Positions 7,088 to 15,971 of a DNA stretch of 64,000 nucleotides are shown piece after piece. Numbering within the stretch: position 1 is the stretch's first letter; each line of letters opens with the position of its first letter. The stretch is taken from the NCBI RefSeq assembly GCF_020905335.1, contig NZ_JAJJMN010000001.1, positions 2,046,001 to 2,110,000 of the forward strand, written 5' to 3'. Below the pieces are notes generated by a model. It ran no database searches. It was given only the letters and a program-made list of their open reading frames with translations, and was not told where the DNA came from. Position numbers and translations under genes: made by a program. This stretch comes from Flavobacterium lipolyticum (lineage in GTDB: Bacteria > Bacteroidota > Bacteroidia > Flavobacteriales > Flavobacteriaceae).

Positions 7088-7411
7088 TTAAAGCATTCCT
7101 AATTCTAATTTTGCTTCTTCGCTCATTAAGTCTTTGCTCCATGGCGGATCGAAAGTAATTTCAACATCAACATCTTTTATGTTTTCAATTGTTTTTACTT
7201 TTTCTTCTACTTCTCTTGGCAAACTTTCTGCTACCGGACAGTTTGGAGAAGTTAAAGTCATTAGGATTTTTACTTCGTAATCGGTGTTGACCATTACATC
7301 GTAAATCAATCCCAACTCGTATATGTCTACAGGAATTTCCGGATCGTAAATGCCTTTTAAAACTTTTACGATAGATTCTCCTAATTCATTTGTGTCTATT
7401 TCTTGTTCCAT
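7088..7411 (-). CDS. SufT-like DUF59/MIP18 iron-sulfur assembly protein
   Basis: A 107-residue MIP18/DUF59 domain protein: VLKGIYDPEIPVDIYELGLI at residues 17-36 and LTSPNCPVAESLP near 53, whose Cys is the conserved reactive residue of the family. Members help in maturation of iron-sulfur proteins. It lies in the suf row between sufE and the DUF2480 gene, about 100 bases after sufE. The length is that of the bare domain without extensions. Family assignment is firm; the specific targets are unknown. Confidence 0.88.
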   Translation of the reverse strand: MEQEIDTNELGESIVKVLKGIYDPEIPVDIYELGLIYDVMVNTDYEVKILMTLTSPNCPVAESLPREVEEKVKTIENIKDVDVEITFDPPWSKDLMSEEAKLELGML

Positions 7412-7510
7412 TGTTTTTGTTTTTTCAACACTAAGTGTTTTTATTTTTTACCAGTAAAATATTAAGCTTAATGCTTTATGAAACTTAATCTCTTTAGGGT
7501 TTATTTTTTT

Positions 7511-7936
7511 TTAATTTTTATTTTTTGCATCAAAAGCCAATGCGTACATTTTGATGTTTTTAATCATCGAGACCAAACCATTCGCCCGTGTTGCAGATAA
7601 ATGTTCTTTTAGACCAATTTCGTCAATAAAATCAACATCGGCGCTTAAAATATCGGATGCTTTTTGATTGGAGAATGTACGAATTAAAATCGCGATAATT
7701 CCTTTAGTTAAAATAGCATCACTATCGGCCGTAAAGACAATGTGGTCTTCTTTCTGTTCTCCTTGCAGCCAAACTTTAGACTGACAGCCTTTGATTAAAT
7801 TGTCGTCGGTTTTATATTCTTCTTTGATTAAGGGAAGACTTTTTCCTAATTCGATGATGTACTCGTAACGTTGCATCCAGTCATCAAACATCGAAAATTC
7901 GTCTATTATTTCGTTTTGTATCTCTTTTATTGTCAT
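7511..7936 (-). CDS. sufE: SufE, sulfur acceptor for SufS
   Basis: A 141-residue SufE protein. It accepts persulfide sulfur from the cysteine desulfurase SufS and passes it to the SufBCD scaffold. The active-site Cys51 lies in DNLIKGCQSKVWL, and the fold is supported by DDWMQRYEYIIELGKSLP near residue 18 and a C-terminal helix. The gene begins 2 bases after the stop of the small lipoprotein gene that separates it from sufS, so the three are likely co-transcribed. Confidence 0.93.
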   Translation of the reverse strand: MTIKEIQNEIIDEFSMFDDWMQRYEYIIELGKSLPLIKEEYKTDDNLIKGCQSKVWLQGEQKEDHIVFTADSDAILTKGIIAILIRTFSNQKASDILSADVDFIDEIGLKEHLSATRANGLVSMIKNIKMYALAFDAKNKN

Positions 7937-7938
7937 AA

Positions 7939-8364
7939 TTATTCTTTCGTAAAATCCAGCAGCAAATTTACCAATTTTTCTATCTCTTTTGGCGGATATC
8001 CATTGTCGAAACCTTGAGTTTCATATATTTTCTGACTCTGAGTGACTTTTAAGTTTCCCAAAGCAGCGCCATCATGAAAGCGTTTTTGTGTTGGACCTTT
8101 TAATTCCGGAATAGTTTTGAGATTGATTTTTGAAAATTCAGTTACAATCTGCTTCCATTTTAGATCCTCTATTTTGCTCTCCACCGGCTGAGCATTACGG
8201 CCATTGGTTACTGAAACCGTTTTATTCTGCACCACGATTACTTTGTAAGTGCCTCGGGAAACTGCAGAGTATTCAATTTCAGTAGCTTTCATGTTGGCTT
8301 TTTTTTGGCTGGAACAGCTTGTTCCAATAAAAAAAGTTAAGAGTAACAAAGATAATATCCTCAT
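7939..8364 (-). CDS. Conserved small lipoprotein between sufS and sufE
   Basis: A 141-residue protein with a lipoprotein signal (LLTFFIGTSC, Cys17) and a mature domain with YSAVSRGTYKVIVVQNKTV near 33 and GFDNGYPPKEIEKLVNLLL near the C-terminus. I recognise it only as a hypothetical envelope lipoprotein of flavobacteria. It is packed 11 bases after sufS and 2 bases before sufE, so it is part of the transcript, although a lipoprotein has no obvious job in cytoplasmic iron-sulfur assembly. Confidence 0.75.
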   Translation of the reverse strand: MRILSLLLLTFFIGTSCSSQKKANMKATEIEYSAVSRGTYKVIVVQNKTVSVTNGRNAQPVESKIEDLKWKQIVTEFSKINLKTIPELKGPTQKRFHDGAALGNLKVTQSQKIYETQGFDNGYPPKEIEKLVNLLLDFTKE

Positions 8365-8375
8365 AAAAGATTTTT

Positions 8376-9587
8376 TTAGCTTAACATAGCTTTCGCTTTT
8401 TTAATGGCCTCCACCATTATGTCAATTTCTTCTTTGGTATTGTAAAAAGAAAATGAAGCACGGATCGTTCCCGGAATGCAGAAAAAATTCATGATTGGCT
8501 GCGCGCAATGATGTCCGGTTCTCACAGCGATCCCCAATTTATCTATAATGGAACCGATATCGTACGGATGGATTCCATCAATATTAAACGAAACTACAGA
8601 GGCTTTATTTCCGGTTCCGTAAATTTTCAATCCTTCGATTTCTAATAAACGTTTGGTTGCGTGCTGTAATAAATGTGTTTCATGCTGATGAATGTTATGA
8701 AAACCAATGTGGTTCAAATAATCAACAGCCGTTCCCAAAACAATTCCGCCGGCAATATTTGGAGTTCCTGCTTCAAATTTATGAGGTAAATCGGCATAAG
8801 TCGTTTTCTCGAAAGTAACTTCTTTGATCATTTCACCGCCACCTTGGTAGGGAGGTAATTTATTCAGCCATTCTTCTTTTCCATAAAGAATTCCGGTTCC
8901 CGTTGGTCCGCACATTTTATGTCCTGAAAAAGCATAAAAATCACAATCTAAATCCTGAACATCAGGTTTTAAATGTGGAACAGCCTGTGCACCATCGATC
9001 AAAACAGCGGCACCCACAGCATGAGCTTTTTCGATCATGTATTTGATCGGATTGATAATTCCCAATGCGTTCGAGATATGGTTTACCGTTACCACTTTTG
9101 TCTTTTCTGACAATAAGGCATCGTAAGCTTCTATTATTAGTTCTCCTTCTTCATTCATTGGAATAACTTTAAGAGTTGCTCCTGTTTTCTCACATAACAT
9201 TTGCCAAGGCACGATGTTACTGTGATGCTCTAATGAAGAAACAATAACTTCGTCTCCGGGTTTTAAAATAGAAGCAAAACCGTTGGTTACTAAGTTAATT
9301 CCGTGAGTCGTTCCGGAAGTAAAAAGTACTTCGTGCGAGAATTTCGCATTGATATGATGTTGGATTTTTACTCTTGAAATTTCGTAAGCATCAGTTGCCA
9401 ATTGGCTTAAAGTATGGACGCCACGATGAATGTTGGCATTTATTTCCTGATAATATTTTGCGATTGCATCAATCACAACTTGTGGTTTTTGTGAAGTTGC
9501 GCCGTTGTCGAAATATACTAAAGGTTTTCCGTTCACTTTTTCTGAAAGTATCGGAAAATCAGCTCTTATTTTTTGGATGTCTAACAT
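8376..9587 (-). CDS. sufS: SufS, cysteine desulfurase
   Basis: A 403-residue PLP-dependent group II cysteine desulfurase. Lys224 in FSGHKMCGPTG is the Schiff-base lysine, and the Cys of RTGHHCAQP near 361 carries the persulfide. Other class V aminotransferase landmarks are TSGTTHGIN near 90 and DGAQAVPH near 198. It takes sulfur from cysteine and hands it to SufE. Length is typical. It heads the distal suf group, which is cut off from sufD by an opposite-strand gene and so needs its own promoter. Confidence 0.95.
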   Translation of the reverse strand: MLDIQKIRADFPILSEKVNGKPLVYFDNGATSQKPQVVIDAIAKYYQEINANIHRGVHTLSQLATDAYEISRVKIQHHINAKFSHEVLFTSGTTHGINLVTNGFASILKPGDEVIVSSLEHHSNIVPWQMLCEKTGATLKVIPMNEEGELIIEAYDALLSEKTKVVTVNHISNALGIINPIKYMIEKAHAVGAAVLIDGAQAVPHLKPDVQDLDCDFYAFSGHKMCGPTGTGILYGKEEWLNKLPPYQGGGEMIKEVTFEKTTYADLPHKFEAGTPNIAGGIVLGTAVDYLNHIGFHNIHQHETHLLQHATKRLLEIEGLKIYGTGNKASVVSFNIDGIHPYDIGSIIDKLGIAVRTGHHCAQPIMNFFCIPGTIRASFSFYNTKEEIDIMVEAIKKAKAMLS

Positions 9588-9612
9588 GTCTTATTTAGAA
9601 AAATTCTATCTA

Positions 9613-9620
9613 CAAAAGTA
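9613..9620 (-). promoter_or_regulatory. Candidate -7 box for sufS group
   Basis: TACTTTTG on the minus strand matches TAnnTTTG and lies 26 bases before the sufS start. A good TTG at the usual -33 spacing is not evident. A separate promoter is expected because the next upstream gene is on the other strand. Confidence 0.4.
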
Positions 9621-9806
9621 CTAAAACAAAATTGGTTTATCCATTAAAACTATAATTTCCTTTTATGATGCTATCAATTGAGCGTTTGCCTACAGATTCT
9701 TTAAAAATAGATTCCTTTTTTTATATTTCATGAATTTTATTTCTGGAATAAGTTGTATAATCTTGATTGTAAAATATTTATATTGCATTAAAAATACCAC
9801 AACCAG

Positions 9807-11156
9807 ATGAAAAGAATTCTTAAATTACTTGTACTTGTTTTAGTTCTTGCCTTTTTGTATTTTGGGTTTACTACTTATCCCAAGCTGGATTTGATTTCAG
9901 GCTTCTCGGCCAAGAGTGTTGCATCAGGTCATTTTATTGACAATCGTTCGAAGGAATTAATCGAAAAAACGGATAATGATATCCACATGATTGATTTAGC
10001 CGAGAATACTATTGATGATGCCGGTAAGTTTGCTGTTTCTACAGTTTATGGACTGAAAGAAAGAAAAGCAATTTACAGAGAAGGACTGGGGGCTACTTTG
10101 ATTGACGATGATTATGATATTTCGAAGCCGTACCTGCTTCCAAAAAGAACAAAATTGGTTAACAATCTTTCTTTTCCTTATGGGAATAAAGAACCAAAGG
10201 ATACCACTTTTTCAAATATTGACTATGCCAAACTGAAAAAGGCCGTGGACGGTTCGTTTGATGGAAAAGGCCAAAAGAATAAACGTTCGCGTGCCGTGGT
10301 AGTGGTGTATAAAGATAAATTGATTGCTGAAAAATACGATACTGGTTTTAATAAAGACAGTAAAATTTTAGGATGGTCGATGACTAAAAGTATCACCAGT
10401 TCGGCTTTTGGCGTTTTAGTGCAACAACGAAAAATGGACATTTATAAGCCTGCTCCAATTGCAGAATGGAGAAATGACGATCGTAAAAATATTACCGTTA
10501 ATGATTTGCTTCATATGAACTCAGGTTTAGAATGGGAGGAAGACTATACCAAAATTTGTGATGCGACTGAAATGCTTTTTCAGGCAGAAGATATGGGGAA
10601 AGTACAAATGGATAAACCCGCTAAATTTAAACCTAATACACATTGGTATTACTCTTCGGGAACTACTAATTTATTATCGCGAATTTTAAGAAGTCAGTTT
10701 AAAACACAACAGGAATATCTCGATTTCTGGTACAGTGCTGTAATCGATAAAATTGGGATGAACTCGATGATTGTGGAGCAGGATATGTCGGGAATATTTG
10801 TCGGATCTTCTTATGCATGGGCAACAGCGAGAGACTGGTCAAAATTCGGACTACTGTATTTGCATAAGGGAAACTGGAACGGAGAGCAGGTCTTAGACGA
10901 GAGTTGGGTAAAGTATACGGCAACACCAACGAATACTTCAAATGGAGGTTATGGAGCTCAGTTTTGGTTAAATGCCGGAGGGAAGTTTCCCGATGCACCT
11001 CGTGATATGTTTTATTGTAATGGCTATCAGGGACAAATGGTAGCGATTATTCCGTCTCTGGATATGGTAATTGTTAGGATGGGAGTGAATGAAGGAGAAC
11101 ATTATTTTGATTTTAATGAATTTTTGAAGGAGGTTATTTCTTCAGTAAAAAAATAA
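9807..11156 (+). CDS. Serine hydrolase, class C beta-lactamase-like
   Basis: A 449-residue protein of the beta-lactamase/penicillin-binding-protein-like serine hydrolase family. An N-terminal hydrophobic helix (residues 5-22) anchors or exports it. The nucleophile motif SMTK lies in LGWSMTKSITSSAFG near residue 191 and the tyrosine motif in HWYYSSGTTNLLSRI near 280. Substrate cannot be told; members hydrolyse peptides or esters, and true beta-lactamase activity should not be assumed. The gene lies on the strand opposite to suf, between sufD and sufS, and ends just before a large hairpin shared with the converging sufD. Confidence 0.85.
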   Translation: MKRILKLLVLVLVLAFLYFGFTTYPKLDLISGFSAKSVASGHFIDNRSKELIEKTDNDIHMIDLAENTIDDAGKFAVSTVYGLKERKAIYREGLGATLIDDDYDISKPYLLPKRTKLVNNLSFPYGNKEPKDTTFSNIDYAKLKKAVDGSFDGKGQKNKRSRAVVVVYKDKLIAEKYDTGFNKDSKILGWSMTKSITSSAFGVLVQQRKMDIYKPAPIAEWRNDDRKNITVNDLLHMNSGLEWEEDYTKICDATEMLFQAEDMGKVQMDKPAKFKPNTHWYYSSGTTNLLSRILRSQFKTQQEYLDFWYSAVIDKIGMNSMIVEQDMSGIFVGSSYAWATARDWSKFGLLYLHKGNWNGEQVLDESWVKYTATPTNTSNGGYGAQFWLNAGGKFPDAPRDMFYCNGYQGQMVAIIPSLDMVIVRMGVNEGEHYFDFNEFLKEVISSVKK

Positions 11157-11271
11157 ATTTAACCGCAATGACGCCAAGTAAAAAGCGCAAAGTTCGCAAA
11201 GTTTAAAACTAAACCCTGCGAACTTTGCGTAACTCTTTGCTCCCGATAGCTATCGGGATTGCGGTTAAATT
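11156..11271. repeat. Long nested hairpin between convergent genes
   Basis: Outer arms AATTTAACCGCAAT (11156-11169) and ATTGCGGTTAAATT (11258-11271) pair perfectly. Inside, CGCAAAGTTCGC (11186-11197) pairs with GCGAACTTTGCG (11218-11229), and CCCGATAGCTATCGGG (11242-11257) is a self-palindrome. It probably ends both converging transcripts and belongs to a REP-like family; a related hairpin is at 30955-31015. Confidence 0.8.
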
Positions 11272-11274
11272 ATT

Positions 11275-12591
11275 TTACAAATCAAATCCTAAATTAACGC
11301 CTAATTTCATAGCGATGATTTTAGTAATTCGTTGTTTTAATTCCGGTATTTTAATGCTTTCGATTACAGCATTTGAGAAGGCGTACATCAATAAAGCTTT
11401 AGCTTCTTTTTTCGGGATTCCGCGGGATTGCATGTAGAACATTGCTGTTTCGTCTAATTGTCCAACCGTACAACCGTGAGAGCATTTTACGTCATCGGCA
11501 AAAATTTCCAATTGCGGCTTGGCATTGATCGTAGCTTTGTCACTCAATAAAATGTTGTTGCTTTTTTGAAAAGCATTTGTTTTTTGAGCTTCTTTCTCTA
11601 CTAAAACTTTTCCGTTGAAAACTCCTGTTGAACGATCAGAGAAAATTCCTTTATAATCCTGGAAACTTTCGCAATTTGGCGTTGCGTGATTCACTAAGGT
11701 ATAATGATCAACGTGCTGTTTGTCGTTTAGGATCGAGATTCCGTTAAGTGTACTTGTCAGTCTTTCACCAAAATGATAAAAGTTTAAGTTGTTACGCGTT
11801 AGGTTTCCTCCAAACGAAAAGGTATGAACATAAGCATGACTTTCCTGTTGTTGAGAAACGTAAGTGTTGTCTACTAAATTCGCTTCGCTATTATCGTTCT
11901 GAATTTTATAATAATCAACAATGGCACGTTTTTGAGCGAAAATCTCTGTAACCGAATTGGTGAGAACGGGATTCTCATTCAAACTCTGGTGACGCTCGAT
12001 AATCTGAACATGAGAGTTTTCACCAACAATAATCAGATTTCTGGGCTGAACCATTAATGCAGCTTCATTACCTGTAGAGAAATACATAATTTCAATAGGT
12101 TTGTCGGCTACTTTCTTTTTTGGGATATTGATGAAGGCTCCTTCACTTGCAAAGGCCGTATTCAACGAAGTCAAACTATCGTCTTTACTTGCAATCTGAT
12201 TGAAGTAGGTATCAATGATCATTTTATATTTTGGTTTGGTCAATGCCGAAGACATTAAGCAAACATCGATTCCGTCATGTGTAGTTGAAGACAAATGCGA
12301 GCTAAAAACACCATCGATGAACACTAATTTATAAGTGTCGATTTCATGTAAAAAATATTTCTTTACCTGATTGAATTCGATGGCACTTTCCTGCTTAGGA
12401 AAAACCGTAAAGTCATTTTTTAAGATGGCGTTTAACGATGTGTATTTCCAAGCTTCTTCCTTTTTGGTTGGGAAACCTTTATTTTCAAAGTTTTTTAGTG
12501 CTTTGGTGCGAATGTCATGCAAATCTGAATGTACATCGACACGCTCTTCAAAAGCCATAAAAGACGATACTAATTTTTCTTTTAAATCCAT
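11275..12591 (-). CDS. sufD: SufD, Fe-S assembly scaffold subunit
   Basis: A 438-residue SufD of the SufBCD complex that builds iron-sulfur clusters and delivers iron or cluster to acceptors. The family signature is at the C-terminal side: DDVKCSHGCTVGQLDETAMF followed by YMQSRGI and KEAKALL. The N-terminal region has EEAWKYTSLNAIL near residue 41, typical of SufD. It follows sufC, but a four-helix-bundle gene flanked by repeats lies between them. It converges with the serine hydrolase gene across the hairpin at 11156-11271. Confidence 0.93.
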   Translation of the reverse strand: MDLKEKLVSSFMAFEERVDVHSDLHDIRTKALKNFENKGFPTKKEEAWKYTSLNAILKNDFTVFPKQESAIEFNQVKKYFLHEIDTYKLVFIDGVFSSHLSSTTHDGIDVCLMSSALTKPKYKMIIDTYFNQIASKDDSLTSLNTAFASEGAFINIPKKKVADKPIEIMYFSTGNEAALMVQPRNLIIVGENSHVQIIERHQSLNENPVLTNSVTEIFAQKRAIVDYYKIQNDNSEANLVDNTYVSQQQESHAYVHTFSFGGNLTRNNLNFYHFGERLTSTLNGISILNDKQHVDHYTLVNHATPNCESFQDYKGIFSDRSTGVFNGKVLVEKEAQKTNAFQKSNNILLSDKATINAKPQLEIFADDVKCSHGCTVGQLDETAMFYMQSRGIPKKEAKALLMYAFSNAVIESIKIPELKQRITKIIAMKLGVNLGFDL

Positions 12592-12604
12592 TTTTCTTTT
12601 GTTT

Positions 12605-12712
12605 CCTTTGGAGTTTCAGGTTTCAAGTTTCAGGTTGTTTGCCGGAACTTAAATTCCTTTGAATCCTTTTGTTTCAGGTTTAAAGTTTCACGTTTAATCT
12701 ACTGAAACTTAT
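12605..12712. repeat. GTTTCAA-type repeats between sufD and four-helix gene
   Basis: Contains GTTTCAGGTTTCAAG, TTTCAGG, and after a spacer GTTTCAGGTTTAAAG then TTTCACG, with ACTGAAAC in inverse orientation near its end. These are degenerate copies of the heptamer array at 7030-7082. Confidence 0.6.
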
Positions 12713-13088
12713 TTCCTTTGAAATCTTTTTTATTTAGATAAGAGATAAAGTTTTTTATTTTACCGCTTAAATTTTCATAATCTGTTTTTAAAGCCTCAAA
12801 TTTTTGTTCTGAAATGTATTCAAAATCAAAAATTCTGTATAATTGTGATCTTGTTTCTCCGGCTGAACCTTTTGCGATGGATAAGAATTGTCTAAATTCT
12901 AAATTTCCATCCCTTTCGAAACCCTCAGCAATGTTATCCATCACTGAAGCAGAAGAGCTTTTTATTTGATTTTTGAATCTAAAATCTGATTTTAACTCTG
13001 TATGAACTGCAATAAGATGAATTTCTTTTGCTAATCGTCGAGCTTCTTTCCAGATTTCTAAATCTTCAAATCGAGATATTGTCGCCAT
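12699..13088 (-). CDS. Four-helix bundle protein (S23/23S intervening-sequence family)
   Basis: A 129-residue protein of the four-helix bundle family first described from 23S rRNA intervening sequences: [20 protein letters not shown] at residues 4-23, [18 protein letters not shown] near 42-59, and [19 protein letters not shown] near 65-83 are the family hallmarks. Function is unknown. It sits inside the suf operon between sufC and sufD and is bracketed on both sides by GTTTCAA-type repeats, suggesting that gene and repeats were inserted as a unit. Its last codons run into the repeat. Confidence 0.88.
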   Translation of the reverse strand: MATISRFEDLEIWKEARRLAKEIHLIAVHTELKSDFRFKNQIKSSSASVMDNIAEGFERDGNLEFRQFLSIAKGSAGETRSQLYRIFDFEYISEQKFEALKTDYENLSGKIKNFISYLNKKDFKGNKFQ

Positions 13089-13124
13089 AATTTCTGTTTA
13101 AATAATTTAAGTTTAAACTTACAA

Positions 13125-13172
13125 AACATAAGTCAACTTGAAACTAAAAAAACATGAAACTTGAAACTAAAA
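13125..13172. repeat. GTTTCAA-type repeats between four-helix gene and sufC
   Basis: AACTTGAAACTAAAAAAAC followed by ATGAAACTTGAAACTAA: the reverse orientation of the units at 12605-12712, so the four-helix gene is flanked by inverted copies. Confidence 0.6.
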
Positions 13173-13173
13173 A

Positions 13174-13920
13174 TTAATTCTCTGCTTTAATCCAGTCGTA
13201 TCCTTTTTCTTCCAATTCGTAGGCTAGTTCTTTTCCACCAGATTTTACGATTCTTCCGTTGTAAAGAACGTGAACGAAATCCGGAACGATATAATCTAAT
13301 AAACGTTGGTAGTGTGTGATTACGATGATGGCGTTTTTGTCGCTTTTCAATTTGTTAACACCATTGGCAACAATTCTAAGGGCGTCGATATCAAGGCCAG
13401 AATCTGTTTCGTCAAGGATGGCTAATTTTGGCTCTAACATTGCCATTTGAAAAATCTCATTTCTTTTTTTCTCTCCTCCGGAAAATCCTTCATTAAGAGA
13501 ACGTGATAGAAATTTACGGTCGATTTCTAACAACTCCGATTTATCACGAATCACTTTCAGCATTTCGTTTGCAGGCATTTCTTCCTGACCATTTGCTTTA
13601 CGAGTTTCGTTGATGGCAGTTTTCATGAAGTTAGTTACGCTAACTCCCGGAATTTCTACAGGATATTGAAAAGAAAGGAAAACTCCTTTGTGTGCTCTTT
13701 CTTCAGGAGCAAGATCAGCAAGATCTTCTCCGTCAAGGAAAACTTCTCCGTCAGTAACTTCATAGTTTTCGTTTCCGGCAATTACAGCCGAAAGTGTACT
13801 TTTTCCTGAACCGTTTGGTCCCATGATAGCGTGTACTTCGCCAGCTTTTACTTCTATATTAATTCCTTTAAGGATTTCTTTATCACCAATTGAGGCGTGA
13901 AGGTTTTTTATTGATAACAT
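13174..13920 (-). CDS. sufC: SufC, ABC-type ATPase of SufBCD
   Basis: A 248-residue ABC ATPase that powers conformational change of the SufBCD scaffold. Walker A GPNGSGKST is at residues 34-42, the signature FSGGEKKR near 145, Walker B LAILDETDSGLD near 166 with its catalytic Glu, and the switch histidine in VITHYQRLL near 203. Glu-Lys-Lys-Arg after SGGE is characteristic of SufC rather than of transporters. It lies 12 bases after the flavodoxin-like gene. Confidence 0.95.
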   Translation of the reverse strand: MLSIKNLHASIGDKEILKGINIEVKAGEVHAIMGPNGSGKSTLSAVIAGNENYEVTDGEVFLDGEDLADLAPEERAHKGVFLSFQYPVEIPGVSVTNFMKTAINETRKANGQEEMPANEMLKVIRDKSELLEIDRKFLSRSLNEGFSGGEKKRNEIFQMAMLEPKLAILDETDSGLDIDALRIVANGVNKLKSDKNAIIVITHYQRLLDYIVPDFVHVLYNGRIVKSGGKELAYELEEKGYDWIKAEN

Positions 13921-13932
13921 TGTCTTTTTATT

Positions 13933-14436
13933 TTATATAAATGTCAATTCTATTTTTGTTGTTTCGTTTAGGATGTTGGCATTAAAATGCGCGTGTCCTA
14001 AATATTCCATGCCTAGATAATCGGCTGATTTTTTGAACGGAATGTAAAAACTCTCTTCAATTTCATTATCGTGTGAATTGGAGATCACACCAATTTTCTT
14101 CCCTCTGAGTTTTCTTCCGGTTTCTTTTTCAATTCGGATTAAATCCGAAAAGCGGTCAAAGAATACCTTCATGATTCCACTCATATTGTACCAATATATA
14201 GGCGTTGCAAAAATTAAAGTGTCATACTTCTCGATGATACCTTTTATTAAAGGAAAAAAATCATCTTCTCTGTTTTTACTTTCGTAATCATAATAAGAAA
14301 TATTATAATCACTCAGATTAATTACTTCTATTCCGGTTTCTTTAGAAATTTCATCCGCGATTCTGGTTGTATTTCCGTTTTTTCTAGAGGAACCTAAAAT
14401 GATTACTTTTTTATCTTCCATCTCGCAATTAACCAA
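13933..14436 (-). CDS. Flavodoxin-like NAD(P)H:FMN reductase in suf operon
   Basis: A 167-residue flavodoxin-fold protein: the phosphate-binding loop [16 protein letters not shown] lies at residues 15-30 and the flavin-contacting [19 protein letters not shown] near 79-97, as in NADPH-dependent FMN reductases. The first Met would overlap the end of sufB by 8 bases; a second Met at 14421 (MEDKKVII) would start 7 bases after it, and either is possible. The gene is not a standard suf gene. Placed between sufB and sufC it might supply electrons to assembly, but this is inference from position only. Confidence 0.8.
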   Translation of the reverse strand: MVNCEMEDKKVIILGSSRKNGNTTRIADEISKETGIEVINLSDYNISYYDYESKNREDDFFPLIKGIIEKYDTLIFATPIYWYNMSGIMKVFFDRFSDLIRIEKETGRKLRGKKIGVISNSHDNEIEESFYIPFKKSADYLGMEYLGHAHFNANILNETTKIELTFI

Positions 14437-15877
14437 CAGATCCTTCTAAAGAAATTTCTAATAATTTTTGAGCTTCAACAGCAAATTCCATTGGTAATTT
14501 GTTCAATACATCTTTACTGAAACCGTTTACAATTAGGGCGATTGCTTTTTCAGTAGGGATACCTCTCTGGTTGCAATAAAAAACCTGATCTTCTCCAATT
14601 TTACTTGTTGTTGCTTCGTGCTCTATTTTGGCTGATGGATTTTTACTTTCGATATATGGGAAAGTATGCGCACCACAATTGTTTCCCATTAGAAGAGAAT
14701 CACATTGGGAAAAGTTTCTGGCATTTTCAGCTCTTGGACTAATCTGAACTAATCCGCGGTAACTGTTTTGGGATTTACCGGCAGAGATACCTTTAGAAAT
14801 AATAGTCGATTTAGTATTTTTTCCTAAATGGATCATTTTAGTTCCGGTATCAGCTTGTTGGTAATTATTGGTAACGGCAATTGAATAAAATTCTCCAACC
14901 GAGTTGTCTCCTTTTAATACACAAGAAGGATATTTCCAGGTTACAGCAGAACCTGTTTCTACTTGTGTCCATGAAATTTTAGCGTTTGTTTCGCATAAAC
15001 CTCTTTTGGTAACGAAGTTATAAACACCACCTTTTCCTTCTTTGTTTCCAGGGAACCAGTTTTGAACGGTAGAATATTTAATTTCAGCGTCATCTAAAGC
15101 GATTAATTCAACCACAGCAGCGTGCAATTGGTTTTCATCACGGCTTGGAGCGGTACAGCCTTCAAGGTATGAAACGTAACTTCCTTCATCAGCAATAACT
15201 AGTGTTCTCTCGAACTGACCAGTTCCTGCCTGATTGATTCTGAAATAAGTGGAAAGTTCCATTGGGCAACGAACACCTTTTGGGATATAGCAAAAACTTC
15301 CGTCAGAGAAAACGGCTGAGTTTAATGCTGCATAGAAGTTGTCTTTTTGAGGTACAACAGTTCCTAAGTATTTTTTAACTAATTCAGGGTGTTCTTTTAT
15401 AGCTTCTGAAATTGGGCAAAAAATAATTCCTTTTTCAGCAAGAGTTTTTTTGAAGGTCGTAGCTACAGAAACAGAATCGACTACAATATCCATAGCGACA
15501 TTGTTCATCATTTTTTGTTCATCGACAGAGATCCCTAACTTTTTGTACATTTCTAATAATTCAGGATCTACATCATCCAAAGTTTTGTTTGGATCTACCT
15601 GTTTTGGAGCAGAATAGTATGAAATGGCTTGGAAATCTGGTTTTGCATAATGTACATTTGCCCATTCCGGTTCGATCATTTCTTTCCAGGCACGAAAAGC
15701 TTCAATGCGCCAGTCAGTCATCCATTCTGGTTCTTCTTTTTTAAGAGAAATTGCTCTTACGATGTCTTCGTTTAAGCCAATAGGAAAGGTCTCCGATTCA
15801 ATATCAGTATAAAACCCGTATTCGTATTCTTTAGTTTCGAGTTCGATTTTTAAATCGTCTTCTGTGTATTTGCTCAT
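14429..15877 (-). CDS. sufB: SufB, Fe-S cluster scaffold
   Basis: A 482-residue SufB, the scaffold subunit on which the cluster forms with SufC and SufD. Diagnostic segments are [20 protein letters not shown] near residue 198, [20 protein letters not shown] near 239, and [20 protein letters not shown] near 392 with the conserved Cys. Length is typical. It follows sufA after about 95 bases that hold an imperfect palindrome, and overlaps or nearly touches the reductase gene downstream. Confidence 0.95.
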   Translation of the reverse strand: MSKYTEDDLKIELETKEYEYGFYTDIESETFPIGLNEDIVRAISLKKEEPEWMTDWRIEAFRAWKEMIEPEWANVHYAKPDFQAISYYSAPKQVDPNKTLDDVDPELLEMYKKLGISVDEQKMMNNVAMDIVVDSVSVATTFKKTLAEKGIIFCPISEAIKEHPELVKKYLGTVVPQKDNFYAALNSAVFSDGSFCYIPKGVRCPMELSTYFRINQAGTGQFERTLVIADEGSYVSYLEGCTAPSRDENQLHAAVVELIALDDAEIKYSTVQNWFPGNKEGKGGVYNFVTKRGLCETNAKISWTQVETGSAVTWKYPSCVLKGDNSVGEFYSIAVTNNYQQADTGTKMIHLGKNTKSTIISKGISAGKSQNSYRGLVQISPRAENARNFSQCDSLLMGNNCGAHTFPYIESKNPSAKIEHEATTSKIGEDQVFYCNQRGIPTEKAIALIVNGFSKDVLNKLPMEFAVEAQKLLEISLEGSVG

Positions 15878-15893
15878 TGTTTCTTTATTGAAA

Positions 15894-15960
15894 GATTCAA
15901 AAATTGAAGGATTTAAATAACATCACTTCTGTAATTTTTAAATCTTTAAATTTTGCAATC
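15894..15960. repeat. Imperfect palindrome between sufA and sufB
   Basis: GATTCAAAAATTGAAGGATT (from 15894) can pair imperfectly with AAATCTTTAAATTTTGCAATC read in reverse (to 15960). It is built of short A/T-rich units like the other operon gaps in this window, with a different sequence. Confidence 0.5.
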
Positions 15961-15971
15961 GTTTAATTATT

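Noticed and set aside
9374..9598. Frame antisense to sufS
   Set aside because: Shadow of a firmly identified gene.
9807..11156. Antibiotic-resistance beta-lactamase
   Set aside because: Only the general serine hydrolase motifs are seen; the family is broad and mostly acts on peptides or esters.
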